A stretch of 64,000 nucleotides of DNA from MFD04716-140 sp963703125. Lineage in GTDB: Bacteria; Bacteroidota; Bacteroidia; Flavobacteriales; Flavobacteriaceae. The stretch covers positions 3,720,001 through 3,784,000 of the forward strand of contig OY969790.1 in assembly GCA_963703125.1 (NCBI GenBank), written 5' to 3'. The translations under genes and the position numbers were made by a program. Below the pieces are notes generated by a model. The model ran no database searches, was not told the DNA's origin, and worked only from the letters and a program-made list of their open reading frames with translations. Below are positions 35,771 to 45,233 of the stretch, piece by piece. The stretch's first letter is position 1; each line of letters begins with the position of its first letter.

Positions 35771-36826
35771 ATGAAATTAAACATTGCCCTACTCGCCGGT
35801 GACGGAATTGGCCCAGAAGTAATAGATCAAGCTGTAAAAGTTTCGAATGCCATTGCTAAAAAATTCAATCATGAAATCAGTTGGACTCCTGCCCTAACCG
35901 GAGCCGCAGCTATTGATGCAGTTGGAGAACCTTATCCTGATGAGACCCATGAAATTTGTGCCAACGCCGATGCCGTTTTATTCGGTGCCATAGGTCATCC
36001 CAGATTTGACAATGACCCCTCGGCAAAAGTACGTCCGGAGCAGGGATTATTGAAAATGCGCCAGAAATTGGGACTTTTTGCCAATGTACGTCCTACTTTT
36101 ACTTTTCCTTCTTTAATAGATAAATCGCCTTTAAAACGGGAACGAATCGAAGGAACTGATCTTATAATCCTTAGGGAACTGACTGGCGGAGTGTATTTTG
36201 GGGAACGTGGGCGCAAGGATAATGGGAATACCGCATTTGACACCATGATCTATACCCGTGCCGAAATACAGCGACTGGCCAAAAAAGGATTTGAAATGGC
36301 CATGACACGTTCAAAGCGTTTATGTTGCGTTGACAAAGCCAATGTCTTGGAATCGTCAAGATTATGGCGAGAGACGGTTCAGGCCATGGAAAAGGAGTAT
36401 CCCGAGGTCGAAGTATCTTATGAATTTGTGGATGCTGTTGCCATGCGCCTGGTACAATGGCCAAAAGGTTATGATGTTATCATTACGGAGAATCTTTTCG
36501 GAGATATTTTGACCGATGAAGCCTCTGTGATTTCTGGTTCCATGGGATTAATGCCATCTTCTTCGGTGGGAAGTAAAGTATCGCTATACGAACCTATTCA
36601 CGGGTCTTACCCACAAGCAGCGGGAAAAGATATAGCAAATCCTTTGGCTACCGTGCTATCGGCAGCGATGATGTTCGAAGATTTTAATTTGACCGAGGAA
36701 GCCGAAACAATTCGGTCCGTTGTCAACAAATCACTGGCAGAAGGTATCGTTACTGAAGACCTATCCGATGGTGGTACATCTTATAAGACCAGTGAAGTTG
36801 GTGATTGGCTCGCCAAAAATATCTAA
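35771..36826 (+). CDS. leuB: 3-isopropylmalate dehydrogenase
   Basis: LeuB oxidatively decarboxylates 3-isopropylmalate with NAD+ to give the leucine precursor 2-oxoisocaproate. The 351-residue protein shows LLAGDGIGPEV at the N-terminus, LRELTGGVYFGERG in the substrate loop, the ENLFGDILTDEAS metal-binding motif near 240 and EPIHGSYPQAAGKDIANP near 275. Length is normal. It follows the leuA-like gene by 136 nt and is ended by a strong terminator. Confidence 0.97.
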   Translation: MKLNIALLAGDGIGPEVIDQAVKVSNAIAKKFNHEISWTPALTGAAAIDAVGEPYPDETHEICANADAVLFGAIGHPRFDNDPSAKVRPEQGLLKMRQKLGLFANVRPTFTFPSLIDKSPLKRERIEGTDLIILRELTGGVYFGERGRKDNGNTAFDTMIYTRAEIQRLAKKGFEMAMTRSKRLCCVDKANVLESSRLWRETVQAMEKEYPEVEVSYEFVDAVAMRLVQWPKGYDVIITENLFGDILTDEASVISGSMGLMPSSSVGSKVSLYEPIHGSYPQAAGKDIANPLATVLSAAMMFEDFNLTEEAETIRSVVNKSLAEGIVTEDLSDGGTSYKTSEVGDWLAKNI

Positions 36827-36828
36827 CT

Positions 36829-36862
36829 AAAAAAGCGGCAAATGAATATTTGCCGCTTTTTT
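36829..36862. terminator. Strong bidirectional terminator between leuB and the MFS gene
   Basis: GCGGCAAAT at 36835-36843 pairs with ATTTGCCGC at 36848-36856 over a GAAT loop, with an A run before and a T run after. It sits right after the leuB stop and near the stop of the convergent MFS gene, so it can end both transcripts. Confidence 0.9.
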
Positions 36863-36880
36863 ATCCACTAGGAAAAAATA

Positions 36881-38080
36881 CTAGGAATTATAGGCGATCT
36901 TGCCAACCTGTCTTGATTTCTGCTTTCTATATATAATAATTGCACAGGCCATTGCTACACCTGTAGCGGCCAATATTGCCCCAACAAGACTGGTGTATCG
37001 TATCCCAAATCCGAAAACAATAGGCAAACCCGCTAAATAGGCTCCTGATGCATTGCCCATATTGAAAGCGCTTTGATTCATTGACGAACCCAGCATTTCC
37101 GAGCCTTTTGAAGTGTTAATTATTGCCATTTGTATGGGTGTGGCCACTGTGAATGATGCCGTTCCAATTAAAAAGGTCAACACTAGAATGGCATATGGGT
37201 TAAATGCCATAATAGTGTTTATCAATAAAAGGCCGACCATTATTGACAAACTTATGGCTACCGCTTTCAATGGCGAAAACCATTCCGCCATTTTTGCACC
37301 GAGGAAATTCCCTAATACCATGCCCAAGCCGGCAATGATCATTGCGTATCCTACCATGTATTCACCCCATCCCGCAACATCTGTTATAAGGGGCGCAATA
37401 TAACTGTACCATGCAAAAAACCCTCCCGTACCTATTGTGGTTAATAAAATCAGGGCCCAAAGTTCCTTATTCCTCAAACCTTTATTTTCATGGGCCTGTA
37501 GATTTTGTTGAATGCTTGGAAGTTTGGGCATCCAGAAATAAATTCCGGCTATTGTCAATAATCCAACTATCCCTACCATATAAAAGGATAAGCTCCAATC
37601 AAACCGATGTCCTATAAATGTACCTATGGGCACGCCAATGACATTTGCGATGGTCAATCCGGAAAACATTATGGCAATAGCTTGCGCTGATTTGCCGGCT
37701 TTGGCCAATCTTCCTGCCACGACCGCACCAATTCCAAAAAATGCCCCATGAGGAAGACCAGATAGGAATCGCAAGGTCAATAGTGACCAATAGCTATTTG
37801 CAAGACCTGATAAGGAATTAAATAGGGTAAACCATATCATTAAAAGAATCAACATCATGCGCGAATCCCTTTTACCCGCCAGCTTGGTCAAAAGCGGTGC
37901 CCCTATTACCACCCCAAGTGCGTAGGCAGCTATAAAATGGCCAGCCTGGGGGATACTTATTTCCAATCCGCCAGCCACATCGGGAAGAATGCCCATTATT
38001 ACAAATTCTGTTAAGCCAATACCGAAGCCACCTATGGCCAGGGAAATTAAGGCCCTTTTATCTGAAGTGTTTGTTTTCAT
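36881..38080 (-). CDS. MFS transporter, sugar/drug efflux (AraJ-like) type
   Basis: A 399-residue major facilitator with 12 predicted membrane helices. The N-terminal GGFGIGLTEFVIMGILPDVA segment and the loop-2 to TM3 region GKRDSRMML match the DHA1/AraJ-PbuE subgroup of proton-coupled exporters. The substrate is unknown. It is placed between leuB and gapN; amino-acid export is possible but there is no direct sign of it. Confidence 0.87.
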   Translation of the reverse strand: MKTNTSDKRALISLAIGGFGIGLTEFVIMGILPDVAGGLEISIPQAGHFIAAYALGVVIGAPLLTKLAGKRDSRMMLILLMIWFTLFNSLSGLANSYWSLLTLRFLSGLPHGAFFGIGAVVAGRLAKAGKSAQAIAIMFSGLTIANVIGVPIGTFIGHRFDWSLSFYMVGIVGLLTIAGIYFWMPKLPSIQQNLQAHENKGLRNKELWALILLTTIGTGGFFAWYSYIAPLITDVAGWGEYMVGYAMIIAGLGMVLGNFLGAKMAEWFSPLKAVAISLSIMVGLLLINTIMAFNPYAILVLTFLIGTASFTVATPIQMAIINTSKGSEMLGSSMNQSAFNMGNASGAYLAGLPIVFGFGIRYTSLVGAILAATGVAMACAIIIYRKQKSRQVGKIAYNS

Positions 38081-38160
38081 ACCAATAAAATTATTTGTTC
38101 AATAATTCCCCTGAAATCATACTTTTTAGGTTCTTTGGGGATATGAACTTTTATTTGGTA

Positions 38161-38168
38161 CAAAGTTA
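38161..38168 (-). promoter_or_regulatory. -7 promoter element for the MFS gene
   Basis: Minus strand TAACTTTG matches TAnnTTTG, about 80 nt upstream of the MFS ATG. The remaining 243-nt gap up to gapN is AT-rich and holds nothing else I can support. Confidence 0.5.
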
Positions 38169-38323
38169 GAGCAGACAAACACAGCTGTTATATTCAGCTT
38201 TATCACATTTATATGCTATTTTACCTTTATTTACAATAATTTGTCAAAATACGGACAATACAATATAGATAATGCAAATACAATAGAAATCAATTCAAAG
38301 CATGTGCATTACTATTGATCAGT

Positions 38324-39916
38324 TTAAAGGATATAATCGGTGCTTACAAAATTTGAGAGTTTGGTTTCCAATAAATGTTGAATCGTCCCATTGTTCAGAT
38401 CATTATCCTTGAAAGCCACAAATGTGCGGATAGAGAACGACCGCAAAGCATCATGTACGCTCAAAGTTGATTGGGCCGAATCTTTTCGACCGGTAAAGGG
38501 ATACACATCGGGCCCTCTTTGGCATGAACTATTTAGGTTTACCCGGCAAACAAGATTCACCAAAGAATCGATCAAAGGGGCCAACGCATAAACATCCTTA
38601 CCGAACAAGCTCACTTGTTGTCCGTAATTGCTTTCGGCCATATCTTCCAAAGGTTCTTCAATGTCATTAAATGCTACCACAGGAATAACGGGTCCGAATT
38701 GCTCTTCTTGATATACTCGCATATCCTTGGTTACGGGAAATAACACTGCCGGCCAAATGTAATTATCAAAGCGCTTTCCTCCTTTTGCATTCATGATTTT
38801 TGCGCCTTTTGCCAAGGCATCATCAATTAATTCCTGAATATAGGCAGGTTTATCCGGTTCAGGGAGCGGGGTCAATTTAACGCCATCTTCCCACGGATTT
38901 CCAAAAATTAAATCGTCAACTTTTTCGGAAAATTGTTTTAGGAACACGTCCTTGACCTCATCATGGACGTACACAACTTTTAAAGCCGTACAACGCTGTC
39001 CATTAAAAGAAGTAGTTCCCGCCAGAACTTCATCGATAGTCAACTTCATATCCGCATCCGGAAGTATAATTGCAGGATTCTTGGCCTCCAAACCCAATAC
39101 CAGTCGAAGTCGGTTGCTTTTTGGATGTTGGTTTTGCAATGCATTGGCAGATCTGCTATTGCCAATTAGGGCCAATACATCAACTTTTCCAGTCTTCATG
39201 ATAGGCGCGGCTACCGCCCGACCGCGGCCAAAAATAACATTTACCACACCTTTGGGAAAACTACTTTGAAATGCCTCCAATAAAGGTGTAATAAGAAGAA
39301 CACCGTGTTTTGCAGGTTTAAATATTGTTGTGTTTCCCATGATTATTGCGGGGATCAGCAATGCGAAGGTTTCATTTAATGGATAATTATAAGGCCCTAA
39401 ACAAAGTACAACTCCTAAAGGCCCTCTTTTTATGTGGGCATAAACACCTTCATGCTTTTGAAATTTGGCCGAATTTCGATCCAATTGCTTATAATCTTCA
39501 ATAGTGTCGTTGATATAATCTATGGTACGATCAAATTCTTTTTGGGAGTCAGGAAGGGATTTGCCTATTTCCCACATTAATAATTTAACGATAAGGTCTC
39601 TTTTGGACACCATTTTTTTCACAAAGTCTTCCATACATTTTATACGATCCCTCACATGCATGGTAGGCCATACTCCCTGACCCTTATTGTATGAATTGAG
39701 AGCGGAATCTAAAGCATTTAAGGCTTCAGGCTCTCCCATATCGGGAATACTTCCCAACAAAGTTGGCGCATAGGTCTTGGTAGATGAAATCGAGGAATAG
39801 ACTTCAGTATTGTTTCCATTCCACTCCAATAATTCACCATTTACCAGATATTTTTTTTGATGGATCAAATCCGTTATTTGAAACACTTCCGGTATTGTAC
39901 TTACTTTTTGTGACAT
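38324..39916 (-). CDS. gapN: NADP-dependent non-phosphorylating glyceraldehyde-3-phosphate dehydrogenase (GapN)
   Basis: A 530-residue aldehyde dehydrogenase superfamily protein that oxidises glyceraldehyde-3-phosphate directly to 3-phosphoglycerate, making NADPH. Features are the catalytic Cys in NGQRCTALK, the glutamate in LVLGLEAKNP, and the C-terminal NSSCQRGPDVYPFTGRKDSA segment that is characteristic of GapN-type enzymes and includes substrate-phosphate contacts. The start ATG gives MSQKVSTIPEVF. It sits after the ilvC terminator but in the same direction; NADPH supply for IlvC is a tempting but unproven link. Confidence 0.88.
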   Translation of the reverse strand: MSQKVSTIPEVFQITDLIHQKKYLVNGELLEWNGNNTEVYSSISSTKTYAPTLLGSIPDMGEPEALNALDSALNSYNKGQGVWPTMHVRDRIKCMEDFVKKMVSKRDLIVKLLMWEIGKSLPDSQKEFDRTIDYINDTIEDYKQLDRNSAKFQKHEGVYAHIKRGPLGVVLCLGPYNYPLNETFALLIPAIIMGNTTIFKPAKHGVLLITPLLEAFQSSFPKGVVNVIFGRGRAVAAPIMKTGKVDVLALIGNSRSANALQNQHPKSNRLRLVLGLEAKNPAIILPDADMKLTIDEVLAGTTSFNGQRCTALKVVYVHDEVKDVFLKQFSEKVDDLIFGNPWEDGVKLTPLPEPDKPAYIQELIDDALAKGAKIMNAKGGKRFDNYIWPAVLFPVTKDMRVYQEEQFGPVIPVVAFNDIEEPLEDMAESNYGQQVSLFGKDVYALAPLIDSLVNLVCRVNLNSSCQRGPDVYPFTGRKDSAQSTLSVHDALRSFSIRTFVAFKDNDLNNGTIQHLLETKLSNFVSTDYIL

Positions 39917-39943
39917 CTTTTATAAATATAAAATCATGGGAAT

Positions 39944-39973
39944 AAAAAAATCCCCGACTTCTCAGGGATTTAG
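39944..39973 (-). terminator. Terminator after ilvC, end of the ilv operon
   Basis: On the minus strand AAATCCC (39971-39965) pairs with GGGATTT (39954-39948) over a 10-nt loop and is followed by a T run. It begins 6 nt after the ilvC stop codon and separates the ilv operon from gapN. Confidence 0.85.
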
Positions 39974-39976
39974 TCG

Positions 39977-41452
39977 TTAAATTATGGGTTTCATTGCAGT
40001 CATTGAAGCCCTCAATCTGGCTCCTACAATTTCTACAGGATGCTCCCTTAGTGCTTTGTTCACTGAGATTAATTTCACATTGTCAACTTGGTTGTTTTTA
40101 CCTTCCCCATAGTGTTTTCCAATAACATCGGTATCTATTTTCTTCATGAAATCTGCCAATAACGGTTTACATGCATGATCGAACAAATAACAACCATACT
40201 CAGCGGTATCGGAAATAACCCGGTTCATCTCGAATAATTTTTTTCTCGCAATGGTATTCGCAATCAAAGGGGTTTCATGTAGTGATTCATAATAAGCCGA
40301 TTCAGCAATAATTCCAGATTCAGTCATTGATTCAAAGGCAAGCTCCACACCTGCTCTTACCATGGCTACCATAAGAACACCATTGTCATAGAATTCTTGT
40401 TCCGAAATCTTGGCACTACTTGCGGGTGTTTTTTCAAATGCGGTCTCCCCGGTTTCTGCACGCCATGTCAAAAGGTTTTTATCATCATTTGCCCAATCTT
40501 CCATCATGGTTTTTGAAAAATGGCCGGTCATAATATCATCCATGTGTTTTTGGAAAAGTGGCCGCATGATATTCTTCAATTCTTCAGAAAGTTCAAATGC
40601 CTTTATTTTTGCAGGATTTGATAGTCGGTCCATCATATTGGTTATGCCACCATATTTCATACCTTCGGTTACGGTTTCCCAGCCATATTGAATTAATCGG
40701 GAAGCATACCCCGCATCAATACCTTTTTGTACCATTTTATCAAAGCAAAGAATGGATCCTGTCTGAAGCAATCCGCATAAAATGGTCTGTTCACCCATTA
40801 GATCCGATTTCACTTCGGCGACGAAGGAAGACTCTAAAACCCCGGCCTTATGCCCACCTGTGGCGACCGCATACGCTTTAGCCTGTTCCTTGCCCTTGCC
40901 TTGCGGGTCATTTGCAGGGTGAACCGCAATTAATGTAGGTACGCCAAAACCTCTTTTATATTCCTCGCGAACTTCAGAACCGGGGCATTTTGGTGCCACC
41001 ATAATTACGGTCAAGTCCTCCCTAATCTGCATACCTTCTTCAACGATATTGAAACCGTGGGAATAAGATAAGGTTGCTCCTTTTTTCATTAAGGGCATAA
41101 TAGCTTTTATTACACTTGTATGCTGTTTGTCAGGGGTTAAATTGATGACCAAATCGGCTGTTGGTACCAATTCTTCATAAGTGCCAACGGTAAAACCATT
41201 TTCAGTTGCATTCAGAAACGACTGGCGCTTTTCTTTAATAGCATTTTCTCTAAGTGTATAGGAGATATCCAGTCCTGAATCCCGCATATTCAAACCTTGG
41301 TTCAAACCTTGGGCCCCACAACCAACAATTACAATTTTCTTTCCTTTTAAAGGGGATACACCATCGGCAAATTCACCGGATTCCATAAACCGACATTTGC
41401 CCAGTTGTTTCAATTGATCTCGTAATGATAGTGTATTAAAATAATTTGCCAT
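39977..41452 (-). CDS. ilvC: Ketol-acid reductoisomerase, class II (long form)
   Basis: IlvC converts acetolactate and acetohydroxybutyrate to dihydroxy acids using NADPH and Mg2+. At 491 residues this is the long class II form with a duplicated C-terminal knotted domain, as in E. coli. The nucleotide site VGCGAQGLNQGLNMRDSG is near residue 50; VMVAPKCPGSEVREEY holds the NADP/Mg region; SDLMGEQTILCG provides acidic metal ligands. It is the last gene of the ilv operon, 31 nt after ilvN. Confidence 0.97.
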   Translation of the reverse strand: MANYFNTLSLRDQLKQLGKCRFMESGEFADGVSPLKGKKIVIVGCGAQGLNQGLNMRDSGLDISYTLRENAIKEKRQSFLNATENGFTVGTYEELVPTADLVINLTPDKQHTSVIKAIMPLMKKGATLSYSHGFNIVEEGMQIREDLTVIMVAPKCPGSEVREEYKRGFGVPTLIAVHPANDPQGKGKEQAKAYAVATGGHKAGVLESSFVAEVKSDLMGEQTILCGLLQTGSILCFDKMVQKGIDAGYASRLIQYGWETVTEGMKYGGITNMMDRLSNPAKIKAFELSEELKNIMRPLFQKHMDDIMTGHFSKTMMEDWANDDKNLLTWRAETGETAFEKTPASSAKISEQEFYDNGVLMVAMVRAGVELAFESMTESGIIAESAYYESLHETPLIANTIARKKLFEMNRVISDTAEYGCYLFDHACKPLLADFMKKIDTDVIGKHYGEGKNNQVDNVKLISVNKALREHPVEIVGARLRASMTAMKPII

Positions 41453-41483
41453 TTTATATTCTCGTTTTATGTTTCTAATTGGT

Positions 41484-42011
41484 TTATACTTTTTGAAATT
41501 CCTTTAATAGAGCTGAAATCTGCATTTCGGATTTTGTGACCGCTATTCTGCCAGATCGGACAAATTGCATAATTCCGAATGGTTTTAAGAGTTCGTACAT
41601 CTCATCTATTTCATTTCTCCTACCGGATTTTGCCAAAACAAAAAAATCTCTGGAAACAGTTACAATCTGGGAATTACTTTCCTTGATTATGTTCTGGATT
41701 TGTCGCTCATCGAATAGAAGGGCCGAATCAATTTTAAACAAGGCCGATTCCTGATAAATAGTCTCATCATCCGTATGGGAGAATGCTTTGATTACCTCTA
41801 TTTGCTTCTCTATTTGTCCCACTATATTGCGCACCCAATCTTCAGTGGTGTGAACCACAATTGTAAACTTTGAAACATTGTCTATTTCTGACTTGGACAC
41901 ATTTAAACTTTCAATGTTAATGTGCCTTTTTAGGAATATTCCTGAAATTCTGTTCAACAATCCTACGTTGTTCTCGGAATATACCGATATGGTGAACCAT
42001 TGCTTTCTCAT
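41484..42011 (-). CDS. ilvN: Acetolactate synthase small (regulatory) subunit
   Basis: The 175-residue regulatory subunit that binds valine and activates the catalytic IlvB. The N-terminal ACT domain (FTISVYSENNVGLLNRISGIF, with HINIESLNVSKSE) is intact and is followed by the second ferredoxin-like domain ending in the FGIMQFVRSGRIAVTKSE segment. In most operons it is directly next to ilvB; here two methyltransferase genes lie in between. The gap to the upstream methyltransferase is only 4 nt. Confidence 0.95.
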   Translation of the reverse strand: MRKQWFTISVYSENNVGLLNRISGIFLKRHINIESLNVSKSEIDNVSKFTIVVHTTEDWVRNIVGQIEKQIEVIKAFSHTDDETIYQESALFKIDSALLFDERQIQNIIKESNSQIVTVSRDFFVLAKSGRRNEIDEMYELLKPFGIMQFVRSGRIAVTKSEMQISALLKEFQKV

Positions 42012-42015
42012 CTAG

Positions 42016-42792
42016 TTAATTCTGTTGTTTATATGCCAATATTCTTATTCTTCTGTAATCTGCGTACCACTTTCCATTTTTAAAGAGATGGGGCATTAGA
42101 TTCGCCTGAACTTCATTTTTGATGCTTTCCACATCTACTTCTTTGACTCCCTTAAAGAATGATGAACCGAACATATCAAGCCAATCAATTATACCCGAAC
42201 CCTCATCGGCCAATTCTGTAGGCCGATCATACAAATGTGCAAAGGTCACTTCAAATCCTTTTGATTCGAGCTCCATCGTATATTCGGAAATGGAGGGGAA
42301 ATACCATAGATTGAGCTTTGATTGCTCTTTATATCCTCGATCTTCAAGGGATTTTTGTACTTGTTTTAGTATAAATTCTACATTGCCCTTTCCTCCGAAC
42401 TCCAATACTATTCTACCTCCATAGCTTAAGTTTTCATACATTCGCTCTATTGCCTCTTGATAATTGGTAACCCAATGCAGGGCGGCATTTGAAAAAATAG
42501 CATTGAACTTTTGCTCAAAGTGAAAGTCAGTGGCATCTCCCAATTGAAAGTTTACGAACGGGAAATTTGACTTGGCCGTTTGTATCATTTCAAATGAACT
42601 ATCAATGCCGACAACATATTCACATAAATTTTGAATTGCATTTGTCAATTGTCCAGAACCACACCCCAAATCAAGAATTCTTTCATCCTTTTTGGGGTCT
42701 AAAAAAGCTATTAACGACTCGCCATGTTCATATACAAACGAATGTTTACCTGAATATAGCTCCGCGTCCCATTTTGATGCTACTTGTTGCAT
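42016..42792 (-). CDS. Class I SAM-dependent methyltransferase (trans-aconitate methyltransferase-like)
   Basis: A 258-residue methyltransferase. SAM-binding motif I is ILDLGCGSGQLTNAI near residue 40; motif II GIDSSFEMI and the post-motif SNAALHWVTNYQEAI follow. The SNAALHWV stretch and overall length resemble trans-aconitate 2-methyltransferase and related carboxyl methyltransferases, but substrate cannot be assigned. It is packed between another methyltransferase gene (19 nt upstream) and ilvN (4 nt downstream), so it must be co-transcribed with the ilv genes. Confidence 0.85.
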   Translation of the reverse strand: MQQVASKWDAELYSGKHSFVYEHGESLIAFLDPKKDERILDLGCGSGQLTNAIQNLCEYVVGIDSSFEMIQTAKSNFPFVNFQLGDATDFHFEQKFNAIFSNAALHWVTNYQEAIERMYENLSYGGRIVLEFGGKGNVEFILKQVQKSLEDRGYKEQSKLNLWYFPSISEYTMELESKGFEVTFAHLYDRPTELADEGSGIIDWLDMFGSSFFKGVKEVDVESIKNEVQANLMPHLFKNGKWYADYRRIRILAYKQQN

Positions 42793-42811
42793 ATGAAAGA
42801 ATTCGAGGGAA

Positions 42812-43393
42812 TTAAAATTTTCGCACTGCTATAATCAATCCGGTGGACCAATTCATTTTGGTCAGATTAAAATCCTCTCTTTTTTCCAGGTACGCAATTA
42901 AATTATCTACATTCTTTTGATGGCCAGCGGGCCAATTGGGTTGAGCGGACATATCATCAATAATGTAAAAACCACCAATTTTGACCAAATCTAAAATTTC
43001 TTCTATTTGGCTATATTTTCCTGGCCAAGCATCTGCAAAAATCAAGTCGAATTTATGCCCTGAATAATTGCTTATCCATTCAGCACCGTCCATTGTGACA
43101 ATCTTGATGCGATCATCTTCTCCGAAATATTCTTTTGCGATGGCAATTAATTCAGGATCATTATCAACAGTAATCAAATTAGAGTCCTTATCCATTCCAT
43201 CAACCATCCATGACAAACTAAGACCTATACCGGTGCCCAATTCTAAAATATTAGCCTTTTGCCTTGATGTTATCAAGGTTTTAAGGAGGGATCCTACATA
43301 TAAATCGGAAGGCATTGTAAACCCAATTTCTTTCGATTTATTGTTAATTTTCTGATGGATTCTTGGCTTGTCAAGAATATTTGAATCTTTCAT
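42812..43393 (-). CDS. Class I SAM-dependent methyltransferase (O-methyltransferase-like)
   Basis: A 193-residue methyltransferase of the catechol/caffeoyl-CoA O-methyltransferase type: motif I ILELGTGIGLSLSWM, the acidic strand LITVDNDPE, and FDLIFADAWPGKY with a metal-binding-like Asp pair later in YIIDDMS. No signal peptide. It starts 48 nt after ilvB and is followed by a second methyltransferase gene. The two proteins are not close homologues. Substrate unknown. Confidence 0.83.
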   Translation of the reverse strand: MKDSNILDKPRIHQKINNKSKEIGFTMPSDLYVGSLLKTLITSRQKANILELGTGIGLSLSWMVDGMDKDSNLITVDNDPELIAIAKEYFGEDDRIKIVTMDGAEWISNYSGHKFDLIFADAWPGKYSQIEEILDLVKIGGFYIIDDMSAQPNWPAGHQKNVDNLIAYLEKREDFNLTKMNWSTGLIIAVRKF

Positions 43394-43440
43394 GACTGAA
43401 CTTTATTTCCTATTAAAGGATGTTCTTTTGAATTTAAAAT

Positions 43441-45174
43441 CTATTTCAATCTAATATCCGAAACTGAGGCACCTGAAGGAATCATAGGAAAAACATTATC
43501 TTCTTTTTCTACTTTAACTTCTAGGAAATATGGATTTTTAGAGGCCATCATGGCCTGAACGGTGCTTTTAAGCTCCGATCTTTCACTTATCCTTTTTGCC
43601 TCTATATGGTAGCCTTCCGCAATTTTGACAAAATCAGGATTGGTCATTACCGTAGATGCATATCTACTTTCAAAGAATAATTCCTGCCACTGACGAACCA
43701 TTCCCAAATGGTCGTTATTCAAAACCACAATCTTTACGGGAACGTTGTGTTGAAAAATGACCCCTAGTTCCTGAATGGTCATTTGGTATCCCCCATCCCC
43801 AATAATAGCTACTATTTCACGGTCCATTGCCCCCATTTTAGCTCCGATTGCAGCAGGTAAGGCAAATCCCATAGTTCCCAATCCTCCGGAAGTAATATTA
43901 CTTTTGGATTGTCTAAATTTTGCATAGCGACATGCAACCATTTGATGTTGTCCCACATCGGTTACGATAACTGCATCGTTGTTGGATGCTAAGTTAATTT
44001 CCTTAATGACCTCGGCCATTGTTAGCTTTTCCTTGGTCGGATTCAATTCATCTTTAATCACCGCATCAAATTCAATTTTATACTTTTCCTTGAATTTATT
44101 GTGCCATGATTCATGCTTATTTTTCTGTATCAATGGAAGTATTAGATCTAAAGTTTCCCTCGAATCGCCCAAAACAGCAACATCGGCTTTTACATTTTTA
44201 TTGATTTCGGCTGGGTCTATATCAAAGTGGATCACCTTTGCCTGTTTGGCATAGGTTTCCAAATTACCAGTAACACGATCATCGAAACGCATTCCTATAG
44301 CAATAAGAACATCACAGTCGTTGGTCAATATATTTGGCCCATAGTTCCCATGCATTCCTACCATGCCAACGTTTAAAGGATGGTCGCTTTCCAGGGCAGA
44401 AAGGCCTAGAATGGTTCAAGCGGCAGGAATACCGGCTTTTTCAATAAGTGCTTTTAGCTGCTCCTCTGAACGACCTAAAATAACCCCTTGTCCAAAAACG
44501 ATGAAAGGTTTTTTAGCTTTATTGATCAATTCGGCCGCCGCCTCAATAGCTTCCAAATTGGGTTTTGGAATCGGATTGTAACTGCGCACTCCCTTACATT
44601 TTTCATAATGGAACTCAAATTCGTCAAACTGCGCATTTTTTGTTATATCAACCAATACGGGACCTGGTCTTCCCGATTTGGCAATGTAGAAGGCCTTGGC
44701 CATTATTTCTGGGATTTCCGATGCTTTGGTTATCTGGTAGTTCCATTTAGTAACAGGTGTTGAGATTCCGATTATATCCGTTTCTTGAAAAGCATCGGAA
44801 CCCAAAAGATGTCTGGCAACTTGACCCGTTATGCAAACCATAGGGGTTGAATCAATCTGCGCATCGGCAAGGCCTGTAACCAAATTGGTAGCTCCCGGTC
44901 CTGATGTTGCCATTGCGACACCCACCTTTCCCGTCACTCGTGCATAGCCTTGTGCTGCATGGGCCGCTCCTTGCTCATGTCGTGTTAAAATATGGGTCAG
45001 TTTATCCTGAAACTTATAGAGTTCGTCATAAACTGGCATAATGGCACCACCCGGATACCCATATATTAAATCCACACCCTCTGCCAATAAACAATGGATA
45101 ATTGCCTCGGCACCGCTTATTTTAATTGTTGCCGGATTTTTAATTTCCGTCTTTTTTTCCTTTACTATCTCCAT
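43441..45174 (-). pseudogene. ilvB: Acetolactate synthase large subunit, interrupted by an in-frame TGA
   Basis: IlvB is the ThDP-dependent catalytic subunit that makes acetolactate and acetohydroxybutyrate, the first common step for valine, leucine and isoleucine. The full frame would give 577 residues, with EGVDLIYGYPGGAIMPVYDEL (ThDP glutamate region) early, and GDGGYQMTIQELG plus NNDHLGMVRQWQ (ThDP/Mg site) in the C-terminal third. Codon 253 is TGA at 44418-44416 within IPAA-stop-TILGLSA, where homologues have Trp; a single G-to-A change from TGG explains it. Both halves are otherwise intact and in the same frame (N-terminal 252 residues at 44416-45174; C-terminal part from an ATG at 44364). 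This is either a recent nonsense mutation or a sequence error. Confidence 0.9.
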
Positions 45175-45233
45175 TTACTTTAATTCTAATTAAAACTTGG
45201 ACCATACACAATCTTGGTTAGTTCCCTTATCTT

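Noticed and set aside
43441..45174. UGA read as tryptophan (alternative genetic code) as the explanation for the ilvB stop
   Set aside because: Several intact genes here end in TGA (for example at 9221, 23709 and 54750), and their Trp codons are TGG, so the standard bacterial code applies.
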